In this document: one piece after another, positions 1-5,378 of the stretch | How positions within the stretch are numbered: position 1 is the first letter of the stretch | Layout of the letters: each line of letters opens with the position of its first letter | Assembly: GCA_013696595.1 (NCBI GenBank) | Contig: JACCYG010000181.1 | Span: forward strand, 1 to 5,924 | Source: Actinomycetota bacterium | Lineage (GTDB): Bacteria > Actinomycetota > Thermoleophilia > Gaiellales > Gaiellaceae | Length of the DNA: 5,924 nt | Direction: 5' to 3' | Notes under the pieces: model-generated | What the model was told of the DNA's origin: nothing | Database searches by the model: none | What the model saw: the letters and a program-made list of their open reading frames with translations, nothing else | Position numbers and translations under genes: made by a program

Positions 1-661
1 AGGGATGCCAGCCGGCGAGAGCCTCCCAGAGGATGACTCCGACGGCCCAGACGTCCGCCGCACCCGAGACGGGCTCGCCCTCGAGCCGCTCGGGCGCGAC
101 GTACGCGAGCGTTCCCGGCACGTCCCCGACGGCGGTGAGCGTCTCGGCGTCGTCGACGTGGGCGAGCCCGAAGTCGAGCAGGCGGACCGAGACCTCGTCG
201 CCCTCCTCGAGCATGACGTTGGACGGCTTGACGTCGCGGTGGACGACGCCCTTCCCGTGCGCGTGCGCGAGCGCGTCGAGCACCTGGGCGGCCGCCTCGA
301 TCGCCGCTGCGTCGCCGAGCTCACCCGAGCGAAGGGCTTCGCGAAGCGTTCTTCCGTGGACGTGCTCGTATGCGACGTAAACGTGTCCCTCGTCCCGGTG
401 GAGATCGAGCGCGCGCAGGCAGCGCGGGTGCCGAAGCCGGGTCGCCGCCTCGACTTCACGCTCCGCGCGCGAGCCGGCCTTCCCCTCGCGCCGCACGACC
501 TTGAGCGCGATGTCCCGGCCAGCCTGCTCGTCGCGAACGAGCCAGACCGAGCCCGAGCCGCCGCTCCCAAGCGGGCGAAGGGGGCGATAGCGCTCGAGGA
601 TGAGCGTGCCCGTCCCTTGGCCGCCCGTCCGGGCTTTGCGCGTCGCGACCCCGTCTCGCAT
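1..661 (-). CDS. Serine/threonine protein kinase (Hanks type), N-terminal part, gene cut by the left edge
   Basis: Translating the minus strand from the ATG at 661-659 gives 220 codons open to the window edge. All early protein-kinase subdomains are visible in order: glycine-rich loop GSGGSGSVW (residues 32-40), ATP-anchoring lysine in IALK (K54), a probable helix-C glutamate (E69), catalytic loop HRDVKPSN (141-148, with D143, K145 and N148), the metal-binding DFG (163-165), and the activation-segment end APE (189-191), followed by DVWAVGVILWE (203-213). The kinase should therefore be active: it transfers phosphate from ATP to Ser/Thr of target proteins. The remaining C-lobe and any transmembrane or sensor domain lie outside the window, so membrane anchoring is unknown. 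No strong Shine-Dalgarno sequence precedes the ATG, and no other in-frame start codon fits before the glycine loop. It is divergent from the CARDB-protein gene, about 100 bp away. Family is certain; substrate and signal are unknown. Confidence 0.95.
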   Translation of the reverse strand, partial: MRDGVATRKARTGGQGTGTLILERYRPLRPLGSGGSGSVWLVRDEQAGRDIALKVVRREGKAGSRAEREVEAATRLRHPRCLRALDLHRDEGHVYVAYEHVHGRTLREALRSGELGDAAAIEAAAQVLDALAHAHGKGVVHRDVKPSNVMLEEGDEVSVRLLDFGLAHVDDAETLTAVGDVPGTLAYVAPERLEGEPVSGAADVWAVGVILWEALAGWHP

Positions 662-762
662 CTCGGTGGTCTTGGCGTCACCCCGCCAAAGTCCTGCTAA
701 CGCCGGGAAATGGCCGGTTAGGGTGTTAGACTCGACCGACTTTCCGACCCTCGGGAGCCCCT
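662..762. promoter_or_regulatory. Divergent intergenic region between kinase and CARDB-protein genes
   Basis: This gap must hold the promoters for both flanking genes. On the plus strand two overlapping -10-like boxes of the TANNNT form are seen, TAGGGT (719-724) and TAGACT (727-732), about 30-40 nt before the GTG start at 763. Neither has a recognisable -35 hexamer at the usual distance. A GGGAG ribosome-binding site (753-757) precedes the GTG with a 5-nt spacer and fixes that start. On the minus strand I see no convincing box for the kinase. The promoter assignments are inference from short matches. Confidence 0.35.
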
Positions 763-1893
763 GTGGCCGAACGCGAGCGAACCGACATCGATTCCATCGA
801 GTTCGACTTCTTCGACGACTCTCCGACGGCGGAGTCGGCCAGGGAGGGTTCTCCGCCGAAGCGGCGCCGGCGTCTGCCGACCCGGCCACCCACCGGAGCA
901 GGCGGTCCGATCGTCCGGCTCGCGGCGCTCGTCGCGGGCGCGATCCTCCTCGCCGCGGTTCTCGTTCTCTGGGCCAACAGCTGCCGTGAGGGCCAGCGGA
1001 AGGACCAGTTCGGCAACTACATGGAGTCCGTCGCGAAGGTCGGCGCCGACTCGGAACGCATCGGCCGCGACCTAAACAACCTCATTTTCTCCGCCGGCAT
1101 CAAGGTGGGCGATCTGAAGAGCGAGCTCGACGGGCTGCGGCAGGCCCAGGGTCAGACCGTTCAGAGCGCGCAGGGCCTCGACCCGCCGGGCGCGCTCCGT
1201 GAGCAGCACGAGAGCCTCGTCGAGGCGCTTCAGCTTCGGGTCAGCGGCCTGAACGGCCTCGCGGGCGGCTTCACGCAGATCGCGGACGTGGCGAGCTCGC
1301 AGGCGGCCGGGGAGCTTCTCGCCGAGCAGTCGAACCGGCTCGTGGCGAGCGATGTCCTCTACGACGACTTCTTCAAGGACGCGGCGCAGAACGTCATGGA
1401 GGAGGAGGGCATCCGCGGCGTCGCCGTCCCCGATTCGAACTTCGTCTCCAATCTCGATTTCTCGAGCCCGCGCTCCTGGAAGCTGATCGTCGACCGGCTG
1501 ACGAAGCCCGTGAACGCGGGGGGCCTGCGCGGCAACCGGATCGAGGGCGTCCGCGTCCTGCCGTCCCGGACGCAGCTCTCGCCGAGTGAGGACAACACCG
1601 TCAAGGCGTCCGACCGGCTCGCCTTCGAGGTCCTCGTGAACAACAGCGGCCAGACCCAGGAGACGCAGGTCAAGGTCACGCTTACGATCCAGCAGAGCCC
1701 GGAGCCGATCCGGCAGGAGCAAGAGATCGACGCCATCAATCCGGGTGACACCGACGCGGTCGTCTTCCGCGATCTCGGACAGGTCTCGTTCGGATCGAAC
1801 ACGATCCTCAAGGTGACGGTGGAGCCGGTGACGGGCGAGACGAACACGAACAACAACAGCGCCGAGTACGTGGTCATCTTCACGTTCGGGTAG
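763..1893 (+). CDS. Single-pass membrane protein with C-terminal CARDB domain
   Basis: A 376-residue protein starting at GTG 763 behind GGGAG. Residues 1-48 are hydrophilic, first acidic (DIDSIEFDFFDD, 8-19) and then basic (KRRRR, 33-37). Residues 50-72 form one transmembrane helix. The basic stretch just before the helix predicts the N-terminus in the cytoplasm and residues 73-376 outside. Residues 85-215 are mostly helical, with heptad-like spacing and a PPGALREQHESLVEAL stretch (141-156) that resembles helical regions of other actinobacterial surface proteins. Residues about 258-374 look like a CARDB fold (a beta-sandwich related to cell-adhesion domains): LVNNSG (291-296), then alternating beta strands, then the typical closing GETNTNNNSAEYVV (358-371). 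The role is unknown; a scaffold or ligand-binding surface protein is a guess. Its stop overlaps the next start by one base, so the two proteins are probably made together. Confidence 0.87.
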   Translation: MAERERTDIDSIEFDFFDDSPTAESAREGSPPKRRRRLPTRPPTGAGGPIVRLAALVAGAILLAAVLVLWANSCREGQRKDQFGNYMESVAKVGADSERIGRDLNNLIFSAGIKVGDLKSELDGLRQAQGQTVQSAQGLDPPGALREQHESLVEALQLRVSGLNGLAGGFTQIADVASSQAAGELLAEQSNRLVASDVLYDDFFKDAAQNVMEEEGIRGVAVPDSNFVSNLDFSSPRSWKLIVDRLTKPVNAGGLRGNRIEGVRVLPSRTQLSPSEDNTVKASDRLAFEVLVNNSGQTQETQVKVTLTIQQSPEPIRQEQEIDAINPGDTDAVVFRDLGQVSFGSNTILKVTVEPVTGETNTNNNSAEYVVIFTFG

Positions 1894-2375
1894 TGCCTGG
1901 AGACCAGACTGTCGCGTGGATAGCGATCGGCGCCGCGATCGGCGCCGGTGCCGCGCTCCTGCTCGCCCTGGGGTTCTACCTGACGCTTCGGCGCGTCCGG
2001 AAGGCGCAGGTCGTCATGCTCGGGGCCGGGAAGGGCGACCTCGTCGACTTCGCCGTCTCGCTCCAGGGCAGGATCGACGATCTCCATCGCGCCGTGGATG
2101 AGGTTGCCCTCGCACTCTCGCGCCTCGACAAGCGGATCGACGGGTGTCTCTCGCACACCTCGATCGTCCGCTACGACGCCTACGAGGACGCGGGCGGCCA
2201 CCAGTCGGCCTCGCTCGCGTTTCTCGACGCCGCGCGCTCCGGGATCATCGTTAGCGCGATCCAGGGCCGCGACTACGCGCGGATCTACGTGAAGGAGCTC
2301 GACCGCGGACGCCCCTCCGTCGCCCTCTCGCCCGAGGAGCAGGAGGCCGTCGACCGCGCCATGGCCGTCTCATAA
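1893..2375 (+). CDS. DUF4446 family membrane-anchored protein
   Basis: A 160-residue protein whose GTG start (1893-1895) shares its first base with the TAG stop of the CARDB gene (TAGTG), a layout typical of translational coupling. One hydrophobic helix covers residues 7-31, followed by a basic stretch (RRVRK, 33-37), which puts the rest in the cytoplasm. Residues 56-84 have a coiled-coil look (LQGRIDDLHRAVDEVALALS). Residues 88-160 match my memory of the DUF4446 signature: IVRYDAYEDAGG (91-102), then LAFLD (108-112), GIIVSAIQGRD (117-127) and a terminal LSPEEQEAVDRAM (145-157). The family is widespread in Firmicutes and Actinobacteria and has no established function. Length and layout are normal for the family. 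The tight linkage to the CARDB protein suggests a shared membrane role, which is inference. Confidence 0.88.
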   Translation: MPGDQTVAWIAIGAAIGAGAALLLALGFYLTLRRVRKAQVVMLGAGKGDLVDFAVSLQGRIDDLHRAVDEVALALSRLDKRIDGCLSHTSIVRYDAYEDAGGHQSASLAFLDAARSGIIVSAIQGRDYARIYVKELDRGRPSVALSPEEQEAVDRAMAVS

Positions 2376-2419
2376 ACTCGTAGGGGCGGGATATGTCCGG
2401 CCCTGCCTAGAACCACCAG

Positions 2420-2827
2420 ATGACCTACCGAAAAGCCGAGATCCGACCGTCCCGGCCCGACGACGAGGCGATCCTCTTCGGCCTCGCGAGCATCGATCGC
2501 GGCGCGGACGAGCGGACGCTCGCCGTGCTCGAGCGAGAGACGGTCTTCGTCGCCGAGGTCGAGGGGACGCCGGCGGGCTACGTCGCCCTCGAGGCCGAGG
2601 AGGCCGGTGTTCGCGTCGACCAGCTCTTCGTGAGCCCGGATCACGAAGCCGAGGGCGTCGGGCGGCAGCTCCTCGAGTACGCGGAGGGGTACGCGATCTG
2701 GCGCGGCGCGCGCTCGCTTCGCGTCGTCGTGTCGGGAAACGACCGCCGAGCGCTCGAGTTCTACCGCGGCCGCGGTTTCGTCGCCGTGGAGGAGAATCTC
2801 CTCGAGCTGGTTTTACCGGAGCCGTAG
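2420..2827 (+). CDS. GNAT-family N-acetyltransferase
   Basis: A 135-residue single-domain protein. The fold order of GNAT acetyltransferases, which move an acetyl group from acetyl-CoA to an amine, can be followed: strand TVFVAEVEGTPAGYVAL (41-57), motif A region DQLFVSPDHEAEGVGRQLL (67-85), and motif B SGNDRRALEFYRGRGF (105-120), the usual N-x-x-A-x-x-F-Y-x-x-x-G-F. In motif A the acetyl-CoA loop normally reads R/Q-G-x-G-I/V-G; here E76 and A77 replace the R/Q and first G, while G79-V80-G81 is kept. The substrate cannot be told. The ATG at 2420 is the first start after an in-frame TAG (2408-2410) and has no Shine-Dalgarno sequence; a TAGAAC box 6 nt before it could be a weak leaderless promoter, otherwise the gene is read through from the DUF4446 gene 44 bp upstream. 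Confidence 0.88.
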   Translation: MTYRKAEIRPSRPDDEAILFGLASIDRGADERTLAVLERETVFVAEVEGTPAGYVALEAEEAGVRVDQLFVSPDHEAEGVGRQLLEYAEGYAIWRGARSLRVVVSGNDRRALEFYRGRGFVAVEENLLELVLPEP

Positions 2828-2846
2828 GTCCTCCGGCTAGGATTTT
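2816..2846 (+). terminator. Possible intrinsic terminator at the end of the GNAT gene
   Basis: CCGGAG (2816-2821) and CTCCGG (2831-2836) form a perfect 6-bp stem around a 9-nt loop that contains the gene's TAG stop. A TTTT run follows at 2843-2846, six bases after the stem. The stem is short and the T-run displaced, so termination may be partial. If real it separates the GNAT transcript from the HNH gene, which has its own promoter-like box directly after the stem. Confidence 0.35.
2838..2843 (+). promoter_or_regulatory. -10 box (TAGGAT) of a probable leaderless promoter for the HNH gene
   Basis: TAGGAT fits the TANNNT consensus of sigma-70-type -10 boxes. Its last base is 9 nt before the ATG at 2853, so transcription would start within a few bases of the start codon. 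No Shine-Dalgarno sequence lies between. No clear -35 hexamer is present, which is common for actinobacterial leaderless promoters. Confidence 0.45.
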
Positions 2847-2852
2847 CGTGCC

Positions 2853-3356
2853 ATGGCCCACGTTCTGGTTCTGAACGCGAGCTACGAGCCGTTGAACGTC
2901 TGCACCGTGCGGCGTGCCCACGTGCTCGTCTTCAAAGGGAAGGCCGAGGTGATCGAGGATCTCGGCAAGCCGCTGCGCTCGGCCGCGGCCGAGTTCGTCT
3001 GGCCGCACGTGATCAGGCTCCTCCGGTACATCCGGGTGCCGAAATCGGTGCAGCGGAAGATCTCCCGGAGGGCCCTCTTCGCGCGAGACCAGTGGCGCTG
3101 CCAGTACTGCGGCCATGACAGCGGGAAGCTGACACTCGACCACGTCGTCCCGCGAAGCCGAGGCGGTGATTCGACGTGGGAGAACGTGGTCACGTCGTGC
3201 GCGCCGTGCAACCTGCGCAAAGGAAACCGGACGCTCGACGAAGCGGGCATGCGGTTGCACGCGCATCCCCGCCAGCCGCCGCCTGCGCTCTTCGTCACAC
3301 TCGCCGCACCGCGGATCCCGGACGGCTGGCAGCCGTACCTGACGGCCTTCGCGTAG
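2853..3356 (+). CDS. HNH endonuclease family protein
   Basis: A 167-residue protein opening with VLVLNASYEPLNVCTVRRA (4-22) and VFKGKAEVIE (26-35), the N-terminal signature of a common actinobacterial and cyanobacterial HNH family. The nuclease domain spans about 75-130: CQYC (83-86) and CAPC (116-119) are the zinc-holding cysteine pairs; LDHVVPRSRGG (95-105) supplies the first HNH histidine (H97); WEN (109-111) supplies the middle asparagine; and CNLRKGNRT (119-127) closes the motif. All key residues are intact, so metal-dependent DNA cutting or nicking is plausible, but the biological role of this stand-alone family is not settled and no methylase or restriction partner is nearby. The start at 2853 is set by homology of the first residues and by the lack of any in-frame upstream alternative near a ribosome site. 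The gene ends 21 bp before a convergent gene. Confidence 0.92.
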   Translation: MAHVLVLNASYEPLNVCTVRRAHVLVFKGKAEVIEDLGKPLRSAAAEFVWPHVIRLLRYIRVPKSVQRKISRRALFARDQWRCQYCGHDSGKLTLDHVVPRSRGGDSTWENVVTSCAPCNLRKGNRTLDEAGMRLHAHPRQPPPALFVTLAAPRIPDGWQPYLTAFA

Positions 3357-3377
3357 CCCGCCGGCTCTGTCGGGTCC

Positions 3378-3665
3378 CTAGTCGATCTCTTTCGGGTACG
3401 CGACGACGTCTCCGTCCCAGTCGTCATCGTCAGGCGGCTCGAGGGCGACCGCGCCCGAGAGCCCCGGTCCGCGCCTCGGGCCGCGGGGGACGAGGGCGGG
3501 CTCGATCCAGGGCGGGTCAGGAGAAGCTCCGCCATCACGGCCGCCGGATCCGGGCAGATGCTCGCGAACCGAACGCCAGATGGCCTGCAACCGGCGCAGA
3601 AGACGCAGCCGCCGTGGCTGCCAGTAGCGGGCGTACGCGGCGAGGTCGGGCGTCTGCTCGCCCAC
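3378..3665 (-). CDS. Small uncharacterised protein, probably leaderless, GTG start
   Basis: I do not recognise this 95-residue protein. The reading frame keeps G/C-rich third positions throughout and is the only long frame not explained by a neighbour. Residues 7-38 look helical and very basic (WQPRRLRLLRRLQAIWRSVR, 15-34), 40-60 are glycine/proline-rich, 52-76 contain WIEPALVPRGPRRGPG (53-68) then AVALEPP, and 79-86 are acidic (DDDDWDGD). There is no signal peptide or membrane segment. I chose GTG 3665 because a perfect TACAAT -10 box ends 6 nt before it, which would start the transcript at the GTG itself; a TTG nine codons further upstream (3692) is also possible but would place the promoter inside the gene. 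It lies divergently from glnA and converges on the HNH gene. Moderately sure it is real, with no function proposed. Confidence 0.62.
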   Translation of the reverse strand: MGEQTPDLAAYARYWQPRRLRLLRRLQAIWRSVREHLPGSGGRDGGASPDPPWIEPALVPRGPRRGPGLSGAVALEPPDDDDWDGDVVAYPKEID

Positions 3666-3671
3666 GTCTGG

Positions 3672-3677
3672 ATTGTA
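3672..3677 (-). promoter_or_regulatory. -10 box (TACAAT) of a probable leaderless promoter
   Basis: On the minus strand TACAAT (3677 to 3672) is followed by six bases (CCAGAC) and then GTG at 3665. This spacing puts the expected transcription start on the G of GTG. A consensus-like -35 is not visible 17-18 nt upstream. The box is an unusually AT-rich hexamer in a very GC-rich region, which supports it being functional. Confidence 0.55.
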
Positions 3678-3715
3678 GTCGGCGCGCCGCAAGTTACGGG
3701 CGAGTCCCGCGTCTA

Positions 3716-3762
3716 CCCTTGGGGGAGTTGTAGCCCTTGGAGGAGTTGTAGCCCTTGGAGGG
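3716..3762. repeat. 18-bp tandem repeat, about 2.6 copies, upstream of glnA
   Basis: Unit 1 is CCCTTGGGGGAGTTGTAG (3716-3733), unit 2 is CCCTTGGAGGAGTTGTAG (3734-3751) with a single G-to-A difference, and unit 3 keeps the first ten bases, CCCTTGGAGG (3752-3761), before diverging. The array is between the two divergent promoters and upstream of the predicted glnA transcription start. The third copy runs into an inverted repeat GGAGG-GG-CCTCC (3757-3768). Tandem spacing of 18 bp is near two helical turns, so stacked regulator sites are possible; replication slippage of a purine-rich stretch is the simple alternative. Confidence 0.8.
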
Positions 3763-3823
3763 GCCTCCGCTTCCCCTCTCTCTGTTGCGCGCGGCCCGTC
3801 GCGCGTGTGTCCGGCGGCTGCCC

Positions 3824-3829
3824 TATACT
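3824..3829 (+). promoter_or_regulatory. -10 box (TATACT) of the probable glnA promoter
   Basis: TATACT is a near-consensus -10 hexamer in a GC-rich setting, 70 nt before the glnA start codon. The predicted transcript would begin near 3836 and carry a leader of about 64 nt. No good -35 box is found 16-18 nt upstream (the sequence there is around GCGCGT), which may mean the promoter needs an activator. No clear GlnR-type site could be picked out. Confidence 0.5.
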
Positions 3830-3849
3830 TCGATCATCGGTTGAGGCGA

Positions 3850-3875
3850 CGAGGCCTCGGGTGGAATGCCCGGGG
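3850..3875 (+). promoter_or_regulatory. Alternative stem-loops in the glnA leader
   Basis: The leader contains the perfect palindrome CGAGGCCTCG (3850-3859) and, sharing its right half, a hairpin pairing CCTCGGGT (3855-3862) with GCCCGGGG (3868-3875), including two G-U pairs, around loop GGAAT. The two cannot form together. The second ends 12 nt before the ribosome-binding site. A regulatory role is inference; GC-rich leaders often show such pairing by chance. Confidence 0.25.
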
Positions 3876-3887
3876 CCGTTTGCGTTT

Positions 3888-3894
3888 AAGGAGG
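3888..3894 (+). promoter_or_regulatory. Ribosome-binding site of glnA (AAGGAGG)
   Basis: A perfect Shine-Dalgarno sequence 5 nt before the ATG at 3900. It decides the start of glnA: the open frame continues upstream to 3558, but those codons cross the promoter and the repeat and show no homology to glutamine synthetase. A second ATG two codons later (3906) is also within reach of the same site. Confidence 0.9.
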
Positions 3895-3899
3895 CGCAC

Positions 3900-5261
3900 A
3901 TGGCGATGGTTGAAGATCGAAGCAGGGCGACGAGCGAGCCGGCGGCCCGGAAGGCCGTGCTCGAGCGGATCGAAAAGGAGAACGTCAAGTTCATCCACCT
4001 CTGGTTCACGGACCTGGAGGGGCATCTCAAGAGCTTCTCGATCACGCCGGCCGAGCTCGAAGGCGCGCTAGACGACGGCATGGGCTTCGACGGCTCGTCG
4101 ATCACGGGCTTCAACGCGATCGAGGAGTCGGACATGGTCGCGATCCCCGACCCGGCGACGTTCCAGCTCATGCCGAACGGCGAGACGACGAGGGTCGCGC
4201 GGATGATCTGCGACGTCGTGACCCCCGACGGAGAGCCGTACGCGGGCGACCCGCGCTACATCCTGAAGCTGGCGCTCGAGCGCATGACGAGCATGGGTTT
4301 CGACACGTTCAACGTCGGGCCTGAGCTCGAGTACTTCCTGTTCGAGGACGACAAGGGCACGGAGACGCTCGACGAGGGCGGCTACTTCGCCATGACGACG
4401 CTCGACGCGGCCTGGGAGCTCCGGAACGAGACGATCGCCGCGCTCGAGTCGATGGGGATCCCGATCGAGTACGTCCACCACGAGGTGGGGCCCTCGCAGC
4501 ACGAGATCGACATGCGCTACGCGAACGCCCTCGACATGGCCGACCACACCCTGACCTACCGGCTCGTGGTCAAGGAGATCGCCAAGAAGGCCGGGTATCA
4601 CGCGACCTTCATGCCGAAGCCGCTCTTCGGCGAGAACGGCTCGGGCATGCACACGCACCAGTCGCTCTTCGCCAAGGGCTCGAACGCGTTCTTCGACGCC
4701 GACGACGAGTGGCACCTCTCCGACGTCGGCAAGGCCTTCATCGCGGGACAGCTTCAGCACGCGCGCGAGATCTCCGCGGTCTTCGCGCAGTGGGTCAACT
4801 CGTACAAGCGGCTCGTGCCCGGCTATGAGGCGCCGGTCTACGTCGCCTGGTCGCGCCGGAACCGGTCGGCCCTCATCCGGATCCCGCTTTACAAGCCAGG
4901 CAACGAGCAGGCGACGCGGGCGGAGATCCGCTGCCCCGATCCGGCCTGTAACCCGTACCTGACGTTCGCGGCGCTTCTGCACGCCGGCCTCGAGGGAATC
5001 GAGAAGGGCTACGAGCTCCCGCCGCCGATGGAGCAGAACCTCTACCACCTGACTGCGGAGCAGCGACGGGAGCGCGGGATCCTCGCGCTTCCCGAGACGC
5101 TCGGGGAGGCGATCGACGAGCTGGCGACGTCCGAGCTCGCGCGCAAGGCGCTCGGCCAGCACATCTTCGACCGCTACGTCGAGATCAAGCGGAAGGAATG
5201 GGACGACTACCGCGTCCAGCTGACGCCGTGGGAGCTCGACAAGTACCTCGCGGTCTTGTGA
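3900..5261 (+). CDS. glnA: Glutamine synthetase, type I (alpha/GlnA2-like)
   Basis: A complete 453-residue enzyme that makes glutamine from glutamate, ammonia and ATP; members of the family form cytoplasmic dodecamers. Visible landmarks: beta-grasp N-domain with FDGSSITGF (63-71; D64 is the ammonium-site aspartate); metal ligands E142 and E144 in PELEYF; E195 and E202 in EVGPSQHEID; NGSGMHTH (246-253, H251); NSYKRLVPGYEAP (300-312) with R304 and the flap glutamate E310; NRSALIRIP (321-329); the R-x-E metal/substrate motif R340-A-E342; and CNPYLTFAALL (350-360). Length and the C-terminal WELDKYL fit the GSI-alpha/GlnA2 group, without the roughly 25-residue insert of the beta type. A tyrosine is kept at the place adenylylated in beta enzymes (Y382, NLYHLT), but the surrounding sequence is not the beta-type site. 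A73 stands where Bacillus enzymes have Arg62, the glutamine-feedback residue. The gene is monocistronic by layout, with convergent genes downstream. Confidence 0.97.
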   Translation: MAMVEDRSRATSEPAARKAVLERIEKENVKFIHLWFTDLEGHLKSFSITPAELEGALDDGMGFDGSSITGFNAIEESDMVAIPDPATFQLMPNGETTRVARMICDVVTPDGEPYAGDPRYILKLALERMTSMGFDTFNVGPELEYFLFEDDKGTETLDEGGYFAMTTLDAAWELRNETIAALESMGIPIEYVHHEVGPSQHEIDMRYANALDMADHTLTYRLVVKEIAKKAGYHATFMPKPLFGENGSGMHTHQSLFAKGSNAFFDADDEWHLSDVGKAFIAGQLQHAREISAVFAQWVNSYKRLVPGYEAPVYVAWSRRNRSALIRIPLYKPGNEQATRAEIRCPDPACNPYLTFAALLHAGLEGIEKGYELPPPMEQNLYHLTAEQRRERGILALPETLGEAIDELATSELARKALGQHIFDRYVEIKRKEWDDYRVQLTPWELDKYLAVL

Positions 5262-5297
5262 TCCGCGCCTCGAGGACGGAAAGTCGCGCTCAGCGGA

Positions 5298-5316
5298 CCG
5301 CTTCTCCCTGAAGCGG
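5298..5316 (+). terminator. Hairpin downstream of glnA, probable terminator
   Basis: CCGCTTC (5298-5304) and GAAGCGG (5310-5316) form a perfect 7-bp stem with a 5-nt loop, 37 nt after the glnA stop. No T-run follows, so it would be a stem-only terminator or an end-protecting structure. The position between convergent genes supports a termination role. Confidence 0.5.
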
Positions 5317-5331
5317 AGACTGACTGGCGGC

Positions 5332-5365
5332 CGACTGCGAGCTGCTGGCAGGCGGCTCGCGGTCG
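5332..5365. terminator. Second hairpin between convergent genes, possible bidirectional terminator
   Basis: CGACTGCGAGC, whose 5' half starts at 5332, pairs with GCTCGCGGTCG (5355-5365) over 11 bp including one G-U pair, around a loop of about 12 nt. It lies just beyond the stop of the minus-strand membrane gene and beyond the first hairpin on the glnA side, so it could end transcripts from both directions. There is no T-run on either strand. Confidence 0.45.
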
Positions 5366-5378
5366 TTAAGCGCCTCTT

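Noticed and set aside
5..700. A 231-codon open frame on the plus strand
   Set aside because: It is antisense to the kinase, whose full motif set on the minus strand is decisive; the frame is open only because of high GC.
1072..2201. Long minus-strand open frames opposite the CARDB and DUF4446 genes
   Set aside because: They are rich in Arg, Asp and Leu without domain signatures and lack ribosome sites; they mirror the G/C third positions of the plus-strand genes.
2381..2409. Imperfect inverted repeat between the DUF4446 and GNAT genes
   Set aside because: Pairing needs several bulges and mismatches and no T-run follows; too weak to call a terminator.
2853..3356. HNH protein as part of a restriction or homing system
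   Set aside because: There is no methyltransferase, intron boundary or mobile-element signature nearby, and the family is common as a stand-alone chromosomal gene.
3728..3751. Tiny upstream open frames in the repeat (TTG followed by a few codons and TAG, near GGAG)
   Set aside because: They lie upstream of the predicted glnA transcript start, and spacing to the purine run is poor; no evidence of translation.
3558..3899. N-terminal extension of the glutamine synthetase frame by 114 codons
   Set aside because: It runs through the promoter box, the tandem repeat and the divergent gene, contains the repeat-derived CSPWRSCSPWR, and ignores the strong AAGGAGG site before the ATG at 3900.
3713..4171. 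A minus-strand frame ending in a repeated LQLLQG peptide
   Set aside because: The peptide repeat is only the translation of the 18-bp intergenic repeat, and the rest is antisense to the glnA start and its ribosome site.
4068..5162. A 364-codon minus-strand open frame opposite glnA
   Set aside because: It is antisense to a fully conserved enzyme gene, has no recognisable motif and shows the Arg/Val/Leu/Asp composition expected of a mirror frame.
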